From Pisolithus tinctorius (Eukaryota; Basidiomycota; Agaricomycetes; Boletales; Pisolithaceae), in NCBI GenBank assembly GCA_024663395.1, contig JANFAH010000008.1, positions 2,294,001-2,358,000 on the forward strand: a DNA stretch of 64,000 nt. Direction: 5' to 3'. Under the pieces are notes generated by a model. That model was not told where the DNA came from. It made no database searches and saw only the letters and a program-made list of their open reading frames with translations. This document shows, one piece after another, positions 45,801 to 57,985 of this stretch. Each line of letters starts with the position of its first letter. Positions within the stretch are counted from its first letter, which is position 1. Made by a program: the position numbers and the translations under genes.

Positions 45801-47460
45801 CATTGACGTTGCCACTGAAGTGTAGGGAATGGCTGTCGATAGCAGCATGGATTGCCTGCAAGCCCACATGCACTTGAAGCTCGTTCTTGGTGATGTAGTC
45901 GCTGATGTAGTACGTCAGCGCTTTGGCAGCGGTACCTGACCCAATATGCTTAATATCCATATTGCATTGCAGCAGAAGCAAGACAATGTCATTGTAATTA
46001 TTGATGCGAGGGTGCAGACGGCGAAGCAAAATTGACTCCGACTCGGGATCGACATATGAACGTTCTCGAACAGATCCGTCAATGCGCATGCGACAGGTCG
46101 CATCTCCGGGCTCTTCTCCATGGCGAAGGTTTTTGAAGCATGTTGCAGTATGTTCGTGCCAATTACATTCCACAGCTAGCCGCTGTACAAGATCCTCGTA
46201 CTGCAGACGAAACAAGTCCTCCTCCATGTCATCCACACAAGGAGGGGCAAGCAACTGGGGATCCTCTGTGCCCTCCCGATGATGGGGTTTCTTCGAGTCA
46301 CCGAACAACGAAAACATGTTCTTGATGGTTGTCCCCGGCAGCTCACATTTGATGAGATCTTCCAACCACTGCAACACTTCATCTTCAAATGCAGTGCTCT
46401 CCAGCATCAAAGATCACAGACGTTCAGGATTCGGATTGCCCTCCACCCACAACAACATATGACAATGAAGTGTACCGCGACCCTGGGCCTCCACCATCCC
46501 ATAATACCCCGAACATTTCCCAAACAGTCCAACCCCCCTGTTGTATTTGACCACGATACGAAGAAAGCCCTGAATAATACAATCGAACGCCCTCACGGCA
46601 GCACCAGGATGGGAGGCAACAAAACTTGCATGATCGTACGCAGAGAGGGTACGCCAGCGAGATGCTTCCAACCCCCCAAAATGCCCTACAAGAACAATGG
46701 TGAGGTCGTGCGGGTTTAACGTCACAAAAAATGCAGGTGTGCCTAATCTGCGAATGAGCGAGCATATCTCATTCCGTCTACATAACTTGTAGCCATCACT
46801 GCCTGGCAAGGTTCTGGAAACGACACTAAGCTCACGGAATAACTGCAAGGCCTGACGCTCGCCTGGAGAAACAACCTTAGCGTGCGCGTCGCACTCGAAT
46901 CTCTGCGCGAGCGAGCGCACGAACCCCTCGTTCTCATGCAACTCTTTGACCAGAGAGTGACGACGTGCTGATGGAATGCAAAACACTGTGTTATCATTTG
47001 CCGCACGCTTCTGCATAATGTTCCAACAGATGAATGCGAAGGAAGGATCACGCATAAAAGGCGAGTCGACCTGGCATAACAAATTTCTAACCTGCCATTG
47101 GAATGACAAACGCTGGCTAGGCTCCCGAGCAGGATGGTTGAAGCCCCCAATACCCCACGGATCCAAATGTGGAAACAGCGCACTCAGAAAACACGGAGAA
47201 TCGTCGCCAAGGAACTGGGAACCCGAATGACTAACAACGAACTTCTTGCCTTGCAATGCATGGGCAAGGGCCCCAGCCTTCATTGCCCGACGAGAACGCT
47301 CTGAGTGGTCCCCCTGAGTATAGGCCACACACTCTGTAACAAGGTCATTCGACAGCATGTCCCACTCTGCCCCACAGGATGTGGGCATCGAACCCGCATC
47401 AGGCAGGTGTGTAATTTGCATCCCAGCCAACAAACCCTCCTCTCCGTCACCAACCACCAA
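42874..47460 (-). pseudogene. Helitron 2 Rep-helicase, nearly full length, one TGA
   Basis: A single frame of about 1,528 codons interrupted only by TGA 46414-46416. The Rep part has LFPHLDPWGIGGFNHPAREP, FFVTLNPHDLTIVLVGHFGG and the HUH motif GRGTLHCHMLLWV just before the TGA. After it comes the tyrosine motif YYISDYITK with both tyrosines, then the same PIF1 helicase motifs as the left copy (Walker A at 44,317-44,340). The tail is AFTDYKAQGATLDKVIVD to YKSH, stop 42874-42876. The 5' end is lost: upstream of 47,460 the frame meets a stop, and transposon sequence begins at about 47,531. If the TGA was CGA, only one change separates this from an intact enzyme. Confidence 0.88.
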
Positions 47461-47530
47461 GGACCAGACCCTTCAGTCACATGTAATCCAGAAAGTGGGT
47501 CATCCGACATGCACATTTGGTCCTGAAAGT

Positions 47531-47577
47531 GGGACTAACCGACATCGGCCTATAGACCCTGATGGTGGATAGGCTGA
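47531..47577 (+). repeat. Left terminal inverted repeat
   Basis: The first 20 bases match the reverse complement of 63,977-63,996 at 19 positions. Imperfect similarity continues to about 47,577. Confidence 0.7.
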
Positions 47578-48480
47578 CATGTTGGAGGGAGGTCGGCCGA
47601 CCTCACTGGGGGATGGATCCACACCCTGGAAGTGGTGTCGGCTGACCTCACTGGGCGATGGACCCACACCCTGGAAGTGGTGTTGGCTGACCTCACTGGA
47701 CAATGGATCCACACCCTGGAAGTGGTGTCGGCCGACCTCACTGGACGATGGATCCACACCCTGGAAGTGGTGTCGGCCGACCTCACTGGACGATGGACCC
47801 ACACCCTGGAAGTGGTGTCGGCCGACCTCACTGGGGGATGGACCCACACCCTGGAAGTGGTGTTGGCCGACCTCACTGGACGATGGACCCACACCCTGGA
47901 AGTGGTGTCAGCCGACCTCACTGGGGGATGGACCCACACCCTGGAAGTGGTGTCGGCCGACCTCACTGGGGGATGGACCCACACCCTGGAAGTGGTGTCG
48001 GCCGACCTCACTGGGGGATGGACCCACACCCTGGAAGTGGTGTCGGCCGACCTCACTGGACGATGGATCCACACCCTGGAAGTGGTGTCGGCCGACCTCA
48101 CTGGACGATGGACCCACACCCTGGAAGTGGTGTCGGCCGACCTCACTGGATGATGGACCCACACCCTGGAAGTGGTGTCGGCCGACCTCACTGGGGGATG
48201 GACCCACACCCTAGAAGTGGTGTCGGCCGACCTCACTGGACGATGGACCCACACCCTGGAAGTGGTGTCGGCCGACCTCACTGGACGATGGACCCACACC
48301 CTGGAAGTGGTGTCAGCCAACCTCACTGGGGGATGGATCCACACCCTGGAAGTGGTGTCGGCCGACCTCACTGGGCGATGGACCCACACCCTGGAAGTGG
48401 TGTCGGCCGACCTCACTGGGGGATGGACTCACACCCTGGAAGTGGTGTTGGCCAATTTCACTGGGGGATGGACACAGACC
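47577..48480 (+). repeat. 45-bp minisatellite, about 20 copies (left subterminal array)
   Basis: The unit is CCTGGAAGTGGTGTCGGCCG, then ACCTCACTGG and a variable stretch (ACGATGGACCCACA or GGGATGGATCCACA). The period is exactly 45 (for example 47,671, 47,716, 47,761). A degraded unit recurs near 48,604-48,655. The core GTCGGCCGAC is a perfect palindrome. Variants are mostly CpG changes (GTCAGCCGAC, TTGGCTGAC, TCAGCCAAC). Because 45 is a multiple of three and the unit has few stops, long open frames appear on both strands; I do not believe them as genes. Confidence 0.95.
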
Positions 48481-48768
48481 TCACCACCTGGAAGTAGGGT
48501 TGGCCAAACCCTGAAAATTCCCTTGGCATAATCAATTGCTTGTCAATTTAGATGTTACCAGAAGTATTGACTCTGATGACACTTCCAGATGGACATACCC
48601 CCTGAGACCAGTGTTGGCCAACCTCACTGGGGGGTGGCCTTACCCCCTGAATCCATGGCCATTCTTCACCTCCAGGTGATGTCAGTGATCTCACAGGGTT
48701 TGAAACTTGCAATGAGCATGGGTAGCCATATATAGGGATCCTTTTGATTCACACCATCTACAGTTTAT

Positions 48769-51147
48769 TTATAGACCAAGACCCAGAGCTCTCTTGGTTG
48801 GTTGACGAGCTCTAGTTGATTTCTTGCTTGCCTCTTCACCCTCCTTTGCCATCTTCTGATCAACATCCCCACTGCCTCCCCTTTTTCTTTTCCTCACATC
48901 CTTTCTTGTATTCTGGGATTCCTTCATGCCACCCCCCTGGGTGGGACAGGAATCCCCTGCACTGACCCCAGTTGTTTCCTGTGCACCAATCCCTCTGCTT
49001 GAGCCACCAGAATTCTGCTGCAGTCTTGCAACTACCAGCCCCACTGCACCCATAACATCTTCCCCCTTGTGGATATCAAGACCTGAGCCTAGCAAAAAGC
49101 CCAGATTAGCAGCTTCAGGGTCATCTGATTCTATGTCCTGCGCTCTTTTGCACTCCCTCCACAACAAACCAAATCCCAGTACAATGGTAAGACCTTTTTG
49201 GGTGGATGCAAACTTTTCACTTTGCAATTGATACAGTGCCTTCCAGAAGGAATCCCCATTGCCATGCATCTCCTGGGGCAAATACTGGGCACTCCAGGCC
49301 CAAGATGCCCAGACAAGCAGGTTGACTGGTCCAGCATCAGGTTCCTGTACAAAATGTTTGTTAACCTGGTATTTGAAGAAAGTTTATCACTTACTGTCTC
49401 TGGCAAGCCATCTACAAGCTCAACAAGTTCCTGGTACCTGGGCATGATGCAAAGGGACTTTAAATATTTCACCCTGTCCCCATTGGCATGACAAGCAGGG
49501 CTGGATTCATGAGGGGTATCTTCAGATGGGGCCCTCCCAGAGTCAAGGATATCCTGGGCCCCTGATGAAGTTGCTATAGGGGTCATACCAGCCCCACCAA
49601 TTTCTTCCCCTAAATCTGAGGGCTTGGCCTCCACCCCAGCTTCACTGTCCTCCCCAGGGCTCATCCACTCTCTCTTTTTGGATGGGGTTTTCCTGTTCCA
49701 GGGCCTTCCCAATGGCTCATCCTCCTTTTTGCACTTGATGAATGAAACAATCACCTTATCCTCCTCCTCTTGGGAATTCCAATGATTCCAAAGCATCCAC
49801 ATGTCGGCCTTGGTCCATTTTGAAGGATCTTTCATCATGAATCCTTCTGGGATGGAATCGGAACTCAGATACTCCAAATGGGACTTGATAAGCAGGCCCC
49901 AGGGAACCTTGGCCTTGGGCTTCCCTGTAAACTTTGCTATGTTTCCAACTTCCATCAACAACTGTAGATGCACTTGACAATCAAGAACATACCATAGGCA
50001 GCCTGGAAGACCATTCTTGCCAAACTCTGCTGGACCTTGAGTTTCTGACCAGTCCAAGCTGGTACCTCTGGGTTTCCTTCATCATCCAAGGCTATCTCCA
50101 CCTTTGGATTCTCATCATTCAAATCTTCCTCAGCTGAGTATGGAATCAACCTAGGTACACATATTACATTGATCACCAATGTTTATCACTTACCAGCTTC
50201 AGTCAAAAGATAATTGGTTAACATTTGCTCTCCCTTTAGAACCCAATCCTTGGTGGGCTCTGAAGACTCTGAGAAGGCCTTCTTCCCATCAGGGGGTTGT
50301 GTTTCAAAGCTAGGTTTCTTCATTAGCATTGGATAGACAAGGTAAAGGGGAACCTACACTGCCATCTTGATCTGAGAATCAGTAGTCTCATGAGCCAGAA
50401 ACATCACTATATTTGACCCCATGGTCCTCCTGACTGTTTCAATAAAGTCTCTGGCCATGTTGGGAAAATTTTTTCTCCTGTACCTGAATTATTGCATGAT
50501 TAGTATAAGACATTTGAAGTAGACCAGCACTGACAATTCATGAGTTTCTTTTGGAGCTCCCAACTTATTCCACTTGGAAGCAGCCCTCCCTGCTTCAGCC
50601 TTCTTGTCATCTGCAAGAGACTCCCACCACTGTTGGATGATTTTGGTCCTCTGACCTATGGTCTTGGGGTCCTTGGTGTCCCTCCTCTCCCTATCATAGG
50701 CATCCATGTCCTCTTTGAAGAGCTGCTGGGAGGCAGTAAAATCAGTGAAGGGTTTTCTGTAATTTCCAGCCTTGGTAGGTCTGGTCCTCTCCTCTCTGCC
50801 ATCCTCATCCTCACCAGTCCCAGGCTGCTCCTTCCTCTTGTCTGTTGCAGCCAGGATGCTCTCAATGATGTGTTCCTCATCATCCTGGTCTTCAGGGTCT
50901 AGTTCTGGCAAAAACACCCTTCTGATGGCCTAAATACACTTGAGATATGTGAAACTTGATGAAAAAGATACCCTACCACTCTCAAGTTCTGGGGCAATTC
51001 CACAGATCCTGAAGATGCTTGCTGAAGGATCTGGGATTTCACATCAGCCAGGATCTGGGCCCTGAGGTCAGGATTCCCTCGGGCATCTGTGTACTGCTCC
51101 ACATAGGAGGACAGCAGATCAGAGTAGACTTCAGACCAATCAGCCAT
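48769..51147 (-). pseudogene. KDZ-element accessory protein, uncharacterised, one in-frame TAG
   Basis: The ATG is at 51145-51147. Exons 50,977-51,147, 50,535-50,929, 50,194-50,483 and 49,993-50,133 join with consistent phases. Two or more exons follow, the last ending at TGA/stop 48,769. Exon 2 has PFTDFTASQQLFKEDMDAYD and WWESLADDKKAEAGRAASKW, a Lys/Trp-rich helical stretch that faintly resembles an HMG box. Later come WTKADMWMLWNHWNSQEEED and a C-terminal KKSTRARQPTKRALGLGL, probably nuclear. A TAG at 50354-50356 interrupts exon 3 after DSQIKMAV, and the junction near 49,961 is out of phase. It lies downstream of the transposase on the same strand with a 180-bp gap. Function unknown. Confidence 0.6.
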
Positions 51148-51329
51148 GAGAGAATAAAATCAGGGGGATAATTAGCAGCACAGATGATGGAGGTTGGAAG
51201 CAAGGTGAAAATTTTTCAGCCTTTCCCAATTTAGGCAGGAGGTTGAAGTTTTCGGCCATCACTCTTTTAGGAAAGGTACCATTATGGTATGATTGTTTTG
51301 ATGTATTTGCTATTCACTTTGATTCAGAT

Positions 51330-54300
51330 ACCAAGTGCAAAGCAAGGGTAATCGGAAAACTATACACATATACCCATGTTCTAAATACAATCCATTTGTT
51401 TACCTTGGAACATCAATTGGGCCTTTTTGGAAAAGTCAGTCCACAACACTATCTGCTTATGAGCATAAGCCTTTTTCCCTGGTTCCAACAATTGTAGAGC
51501 CCTTTTCTCCCATATGTCCTTCTGGAACTCAAACCATAAGATGGCCCAAACCATCTCATGCCTCACCAATGACAATTCTTCTTTCCACCTGTCCCTTCTT
51601 GCCCTTGCTTTGAGCCAGTTGATCCTGTAAACTGCCCCACAATTTATTGGTGAGATTTTTTTGAGTAGTATTAACACTTACACTCCTCCATTAAACCCCC
51701 CTTCTCAGCATTCAGTTGACCCTGTTCACCATCCATCATCCAAAACCATGCCATTTTGCTGGTTCCCTGCCCAAACCGGTTCTCCTCTGTAACATCCTTA
51801 CTCACTGCCAGGTCCTGGGGCTGAATAGCCTGATATCTTTGTCCAATCTCTTGATTGGGTTCCAACTGGAGAATGGCCTGCCTTGCCCTCTGATAACTTC
51901 TGACCTGCTTGTTTATCCGAGCCACCACTTTTTGGATGTCCTGCTTGGTTCTTGTACCTTCCCTAGTTGATTGTGCACTGCGGAAGTTCTGTCTGTATAA
52001 CATTGCCTTGTGTCCAAGGTTGGTTTGGAGCTGGTCTAGACAATCATTAGCTTGCCCAATCCTGAGTTCCATTTCTTCTTTGAGGAGGTCATGAAGGCCA
52101 AGCTCCATCAGTTTGGTTGCTCCAATGGATGAGGGCATCCATATACTCATGAGCTCAGCAGGTAGCTCCTCTCCTTCTTCTGTAGCCTCCCAATCCTCAT
52201 CATCTTCCCAGTACTCTCCATTGTCATCAATTTCTTCACCTTGCCCAAGGAATGCTGGATCATCCTGGGGTATGAAGACATCATCCACCTCCAAACCTTT
52301 GAGAAATGCCTGGCTGGTGCCATGGAATTTGTCAATCCTGGCAGAAAGTCTTTTTCTTTTCTCTGAGACTTTGATTTCTTGTCTGGTAGACATGTGGCTC
52401 TGTCTAAGCTCAGATCTTAGCTGGTCCCTGCAGGTCTGGTTAGCAACCTATTGCTTCTGGAAACCACAGACCATACTGTGCATCCTCTATGCTAATTCCT
52501 TCCACAAGCCAAGCCACAGAACCATGGCTCCCTGGGGACACAGGTGGATTTTTCATGAGCTTTAACTGCACTTCACCCATGGTAGGGGCTACAGGCCATC
52601 AGACATGCCCAGGGTTTCTTAGGAACATACTGACCTTTTTCCCCTTTCAACAAATAAATGTCTAGGGAATCACCTCGATTTGCTTCTGCCTCAAGAACAT
52701 CCGACTCCCATTGGGCAAGTTGGCCAGGGTCTAGAACAGCTGTCAACTGCTCATATGCCTGATTCATTTCTTCTAGGCACTTGTGTGAGGTCTTGTATTT
52801 TTTCAACAGTGCAGGAACTGAGATGTACAGGGTAAATTAACTTCTCTTTGAAGAAAAGGTCTCTCACCCATGTTGACAATTTTTTTCCAGTTAGAATCTC
52901 TCATATGGTCATCATACACTTCTTGTCTGTGGGCCTGAGTCATAGACCTTGCAGTGGGAGAGATCTTATTGAATGGAGCCCACAATGTCTCCAAAATTTC
53001 ACCATCCAGATGACCAGCACCCTTGATAAAGTTGAGGCTATATCTTGGAAAGCAAGAGAGTTTGTGGGCAGCAAGATGAAACTTCCCCACAGCAGGAATG
53101 ATTTCCAGGGAGGGAGGGAGATGGAGAGAGCAGCTGGATTTTACCCGACTCTGGAAGTTAATACTCCACTGGCACCCAACATCATAAATGACAAGGGCCT
53201 TTGTGATGCTTTCTGAATGATAATCAAGAGCACTGCAGATGGAGTAATCTGTGTTCATGTACCTAGCACAAAATGAGTTCCAAAGGCTTCCAGTACATCC
53301 ATCAGGTCCACTCACTTTTCCCCTTTCTGAAAGTCCACCACAGAATGGGGAACAAAGCAACCATGCCGAGCACAGGCTGTGGCACCAATCCCAGTGGACC
53401 GGAGATTGGACTTGTTAATATTAGCAGCATTGATTGCCCTGTGATTGCTGCAGGTGGATCTCTACCAGTACAGTGGGTCATTTAAACTCCATGACCTTGG
53501 GACAACTCACCTCCTTGTTATCCAAAGACTGCTCAAGATGGGCCTGGTAGGGCTTTTCAGCAACCATGTAACCAGTTCCATCTGATAATGACACATCCAA
53601 CTCAGGCTTGTTCATTTCATATGCTGAGCAGTGAAGTTGCCATCCATGACATATTGCCTCATTATGGTATCACTAAGGGGGGAGGGGAGTTAGAAATCAA
53701 AACCCTACAGATTATCACTCCATACCTGTCATATCAGGTTTTCCAATCTGGAGGTAAATTAATACCTGGTTGTGGGCAGGCAGGACAAAGAGTGCAAGTT
53801 CTCCTTGTCTAGGATCTTGTTCTTTATCATGACCAAAGCCAAACCATTTCCTATGTTTCAAATCCCTCCACAGTCTGGAAACCCTCATCAGCTCTCGGTA
53901 CCTGTCCTAATTGGAAATGAATGCATTAATAGAACCCCCTAAGAGCAAATAGTGCATGGCACTCAACTGGTATACAGTCAGGAAATGCATTGTTGGTGAA
54001 CCTCTTCAGCTTCTGATAGAAACTCATAGCTGAAGTCTTGCATTCCAGGGCATCAATGAGAAAGTGATTAAGAACATCAAAGGTGAAAGCAGTCTTGGGC
54101 TTTGTTATACTGGCTGGAAAGAGTCTTTCCCTGAGTAAATCAAGGTGCCAGTCCATTGGATCTGACCCAGGGCAATTGCACCAAGAAATCTCATGAGTGA
54201 AAATTCCTTCTGTGTGCACTATGGTCATTTTTGATCTGAAGGATCTCCTGCTACCAGAGGTTAACATGGAGGCTACAGGATATGACTGCCATTGACCTGT

Positions 54301-54979
54301 AATTGGGAGGCCCTTCCCCAGAAGTATAGCCCAACTCCTCTGAGTCTGGATCCTGATTCTGTCTGTTTTGAGGGCAAGGACGACCCCCATGGCCAATGTG
54401 CCAAAGGAACCCAAGTGCCATCAAAGAGGTAGCCTGGTAATGAGTAGCATTCCATCTTTGTACCTTGTGGAATGGAAGATTTTGATGCACTTTCACAGCA
54501 CAAGGACCACACCAGGCATGCACACCAATGCAGGACATGCATCTGATACTTCCTTCTGCCTGACAGCACTGCTCACATATCCCCCCCTTAGCCAGCTGCT
54601 CTCCCTTGAGAATGACTTTGAGATATTCTGCTCTCCAAGGCAGCCATTCTCTGATGAAATCATTTTGACTCTAGGGGATAATTTAGCCAATGCAGTATCA
54701 GGCAAAAACTTCCACCTTGGTAACCCTCCTAGTATTTGGGGTATCTTCCTCATCATTCCAATCCAAGGTAGGCATGTCAAAGGAGTCTGGGACAACATTT
54801 TGGGAGCCTATTGTCCTGGGGGTCCTTGGAGTTGAAGGTTGACTCTGAGATGGGAGGTAGAGGTGTCTAGCATCCACCTCCTTGTAGGTGTCCTTTCCTC
54901 TCCAGGTTTTAGTGACTTCAAATTTATACAAACCTCCTGCAGAGCTTTTGCCAAGGACTTTGGTTCTACGACGACACAT
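51330..54979 (-). CDS. KDZ-family transposase with CxC zinc finger
   Basis: ATG at 54977-54979. The protein opens with a basic segment. A zinc-binding region follows at about 54,440-54,600 (ICEQCCQAEGSIRCMSCIG, WCGPCAVKVHQNLPFHKVQR, IGHGGRPCP), characteristic of fungal Kyakuja-Dileera-Zisupton transposases. Then PKTAFTFDVLNHFLID, QGELALFCPAC (frame break inside), ACARHGCFVPHSVVDFQKGE, the catalytic-region motifs IYDVGCQWSINF (about 53,170) and FIKGAGHLDGEILETLWAPF (about 52,980-53,040), AHRQEVYDDHMRDSNWKK, a coiled-coil-rich part (about 51,700-52,390) and EELSLVRHEMVWAILWFEFQ near the end. The number of exons is high and the last one is not fixed. Single-base losses at the A3 run 53787-53789 and the T3 run 53615-53617 (plus-strand bases) break the frame; both look like homopolymer errors. 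Confidence 0.85.
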
Positions 54980-55083
54980 GATTGAGCACAGGAAGAGTCA
55001 AAAGCAAGGTTTTCAGCTGTATTGAAAATTTTTCATCCCCAAAACAACACCACACAAGTCCAGAACAAGGTTATCAAATGTAT

Positions 55084-56480
55084 TTAAAATATTTGTACCC
55101 AAAAATTGCCACTAAAATGTGTTTTAAGTGTATCTGACAGCCAACCCAAGAATGTCCTTTTGGGTAGTCCATGCTGGTCTTGTGACCTTGAGTCGGTCAT
55201 GTACTTTGTCCTTCATATAATGCACCAATGCAATTCTTTCTCCCTTCTCCCACTTTGGCACAGAATGTTGAAGGATTTTTCCTGATAGGAAAATCATGGT
55301 GCCTGGGGAATAAGCCAGTTCGGCCCCCAGATCTGGAATAAGGAATTTAGCATTGTGAGAACCAGGCTCACTAATGAATCCAGAAGGGTTGGGGTGGATG
55401 TGACATCTCGGTGAGAGGGAGTTTCCTGATTGACAATAATATCAATGTTGGTATAGACCGATGGCCAATCCAGGGATATCTCATTCTCCACCCTGCCAGC
55501 CTTGGCCAACATTGCTTGATCACCAGCCCTGGCCATATCTGGCAATGAGACCTTTGCTATATTGCTCCAGAAGTGTTCCACATAAGAAATCTTGAGCAGC
55601 CATTCCCTATTGGCTTTCTGTTTGAGGGATGTGCTTTGATAGAGTGTATCAACCAACCTCTTTAAATTTGTCAGCCCCTACCATGGAAATCACAGCACCT
55701 GGACAAACCTCATGAGCCTGTTGGAATGTGGCAGGAGACATGGAAATCCTGCCATGTCCATACATGACTTGGTCAACAGGCTGATGCTTATGGCCATATC
55801 GTTTGTTAAGCTTGCTTTTGTCTTTTGGCTTGTTCTTGGGCTCAGTCTGAAGATTGTCTTTTATGGAAAGGAGAAGGGAATTGAGAAGTTCCTATGATAT
55901 AAAAGCTGTAGTGAAGGGTTGTCAGAGAATGAAAACACTCACTATCCGTGCATCTGGGACAATACCAGGCAGATACCATACTATCACCCTGCCATGCACA
56001 TCCAGAACTGTGGCAGGAGCATTGATATACCCAATTTTTGGGTTTTCAAAATGGATGGTCCTGTCCTTGGCATGCACCAATGGTTCAGAAAACCTGTCTG
56101 CATCCCAATGCAACACATCTATTAAGGGTCAGACTTGGATCACTTGGAATTGTTGTGGAAATCACCTACAGGGATTGAGGATGGCATGTGTAATGACTGC
56201 GGATGCCAGCCTAACTTCCAAAGATGTAATAGCATCTGAAGTTTAGACCAGATTCCCCTTGCAATGTTGCCCTGACTTGGGTTAACTCAGCCAAGGATTG
56301 AAGTCTATTATCCAACTAAATACATAGCAAGTGTAGCATCACTGCTTATGGCTTACCTTGGCTTCCTGAGCTGGTGATTTGAGAAAATAGAGCTGGAAGA
56401 GATCATAGGGACTGTTCCAAAGGCAGCCTTCAGCATTCCAACCACCATTGTATGCAGGGAATCATCCATGATGATGTGGG
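55084..56480 (-). CDS. TET/JBP-family Fe(II)/2-oxoglutarate DNA dioxygenase
   Basis: Such enzymes oxidise 5-methylcytosine or thymine methyl groups in DNA and accompany many fungal KDZ elements. From the N-terminus: YDLFQLYFLKSPAQEAK (about 56,350-56,400), KIGYINAPATVLDVHGRVIV then WYLPGIVPDARI, a 51-nt intron, and ELLNSLLLSIKDNLQ. GHGRISMSPATFQQAHEVCP follows, then DWPSVYTNIDIIVNQETP. The metal triad and cofactor arginine are in place: H-R-D at 55405-55413, distal His in LQHSVP at 55265-55267, and Arg in KGERIALVHYMKD at 55235-55237. Stop TAA 55084-55086. A missing C in the run 55391-55394 (GGGG, plus strand) breaks the frame between the HRD motif and PGSHNAKFLIPDLG. The 5' end is uncertain; a leader exon may start near 57,980. 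The family call rests on the motif order and context. Confidence 0.78.
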
Positions 56481-57985
56481 GGGTGTTGGAAAAGTCAAAG
56501 GAAAATTTTTTCAACCGCAAGAAAAATAGTTAAAAATCACTCAGTACATAAGTAGGAAGTTATTCTCCACAAGGGACCTTGCTTGACTTGGGGGAAGATC
56601 CAGAATCCAGAAACCCAACTTAGTCTACTAGATACACCATGTTTCTTGAAACATCTAGTCATGTAAGCAGGGGCCTGGAATGGGTGCAATCAAACTCAGC
56701 AGCAGTTGAACTCCAAGTCAATCCCGTCCAGCAATCTCTTGAGCATCATGGGAAACCATGGAACACCAATACTAATCTAGCAATCTAGCAACATCCAACA
56801 GCTAGGAACACATCCAGACAGCATTTGAAGGGAAGATGTTGGGTTGCTAGTAATGCCATTGGCAAGCTCTTGAGCATCAAAGGGAAACCTTGCTTAAGAA
56901 GATCAGCCATGGAACACCAGTGCTAATCTAGCACCATCCACCAGCCAGGCAGACTGACATGAAACAATACACCAAGTCATTTGCTAAGGTTAGGGTTAGA
57001 AGCAGACTTGCATGAAGAAATACACCAAGTCTTATGCTAGGGTTAGGGTTAGCACATGCTTCATTCAAAAAAAGAAGCATAGATTCCCACACAGCATTCA
57101 AATCCAATCAAAGCAGTGACATTTACAAGGTTCATACATAAATTCAACTACAGTTACAATTTCAACTACAAAGGTATAATGGTTTCATAAGAAACCAAGG
57201 CTTGCTGCATTCCAGAGGGGGCCCTCCTCCAGAAGTACAGTTGGGCCAATAAAAAACCGTCCTCAATTCAACCAAGTTCCCAAAAAAGCGCACAAAAGCT
57301 GATAACAAAGATCCTAAAAACACATTAGCATCAACAGAACTTTGCAAAGTTCACATACCTGAGGTGCACTCTTTATTCACCAGGAGTCAAAGATAAACAG
57401 CTCTAGAAAGTTTATGTCAGTACAACATAGATTATACAGAAGTTGAATACTCACTACACCAAAGCCTGACCAACTAGCTTACTACCAATATATACCAACA
57501 CATACCACACAAAAAAACGTCATAGGCTGACCCACACAGGTGGGTACAGACCAAATAAAATGTCATAAGCTGACCTACAATGTAGGTACAGACTAGCCCC
57601 AGATCCCATGAGCTGGCCTACAATGTAGGCACAGACTATTCCCCCAGACCAAACATATTACCCAACAACCAAAAATTGCGCTGGCCCAAGCACAATCTAA
57701 GGTCAAGGGTAGCCCCTCCCTACATCCTGTAGCTGCAGACTACAGTCAATAGTGAGGCGCCAAGGATGCTGCAAAGTAACGGTAATCAAGTAATGTGAAA
57801 ATTCTGGGATCAGAGGTGCCACTTACCTTATGACAGCCGAGACGATGGGCTGAGATAAAAACGAAGATGACGTAGCACAGAAAACGGGAAAGAGAGAGGG
57901 GGAAAGGGAGATGGAGATGGAGGGAGAGGGAGGACGACGGAGGGGAAGCATCACATCGCAGAGAAACGCAGTAAGGGAAAAAAAT
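56481..57985. other. KDZ element non-coding stretch with short palindromic repeats
   Basis: No gene recognised. Three copies of a 43-bp repeat lie at 57,520-57,636, each with a short palindrome (ACCCACACAGGTGGGT, then CCTACAATGTAGG twice). A duplicated phrase (GAAATACACCAAGTC) with TTAGGG-like runs is at 56,965-57,053. Much of it may be intron or leader of the dioxygenase gene. Confidence 0.5.

Larger units (their letters stand above)
40918..46019 (-). repeat. Right arm of 5.1-kb inverted repeat (Helitron 2)
   Basis: Mirror of 34,547-39,648. Unlike the left arm it continues on both sides into Helitron coding sequence (to 47,460 outward and into the spacer inward), so this is the parental copy. 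Confidence 0.95.

Noticed and set aside
47579..48497. Long open frames on both strands through the left 45-bp array (up to about 290 codons)
   Set aside because: The period is a multiple of three and the unit lacks stops in several frames, so open frames are automatic; there is no start context or family match.
56985..57053. Telomere-like TTAGGG runs
   Set aside because: Only two or three units inside a short duplicated phrase; too little for an interstitial telomere.
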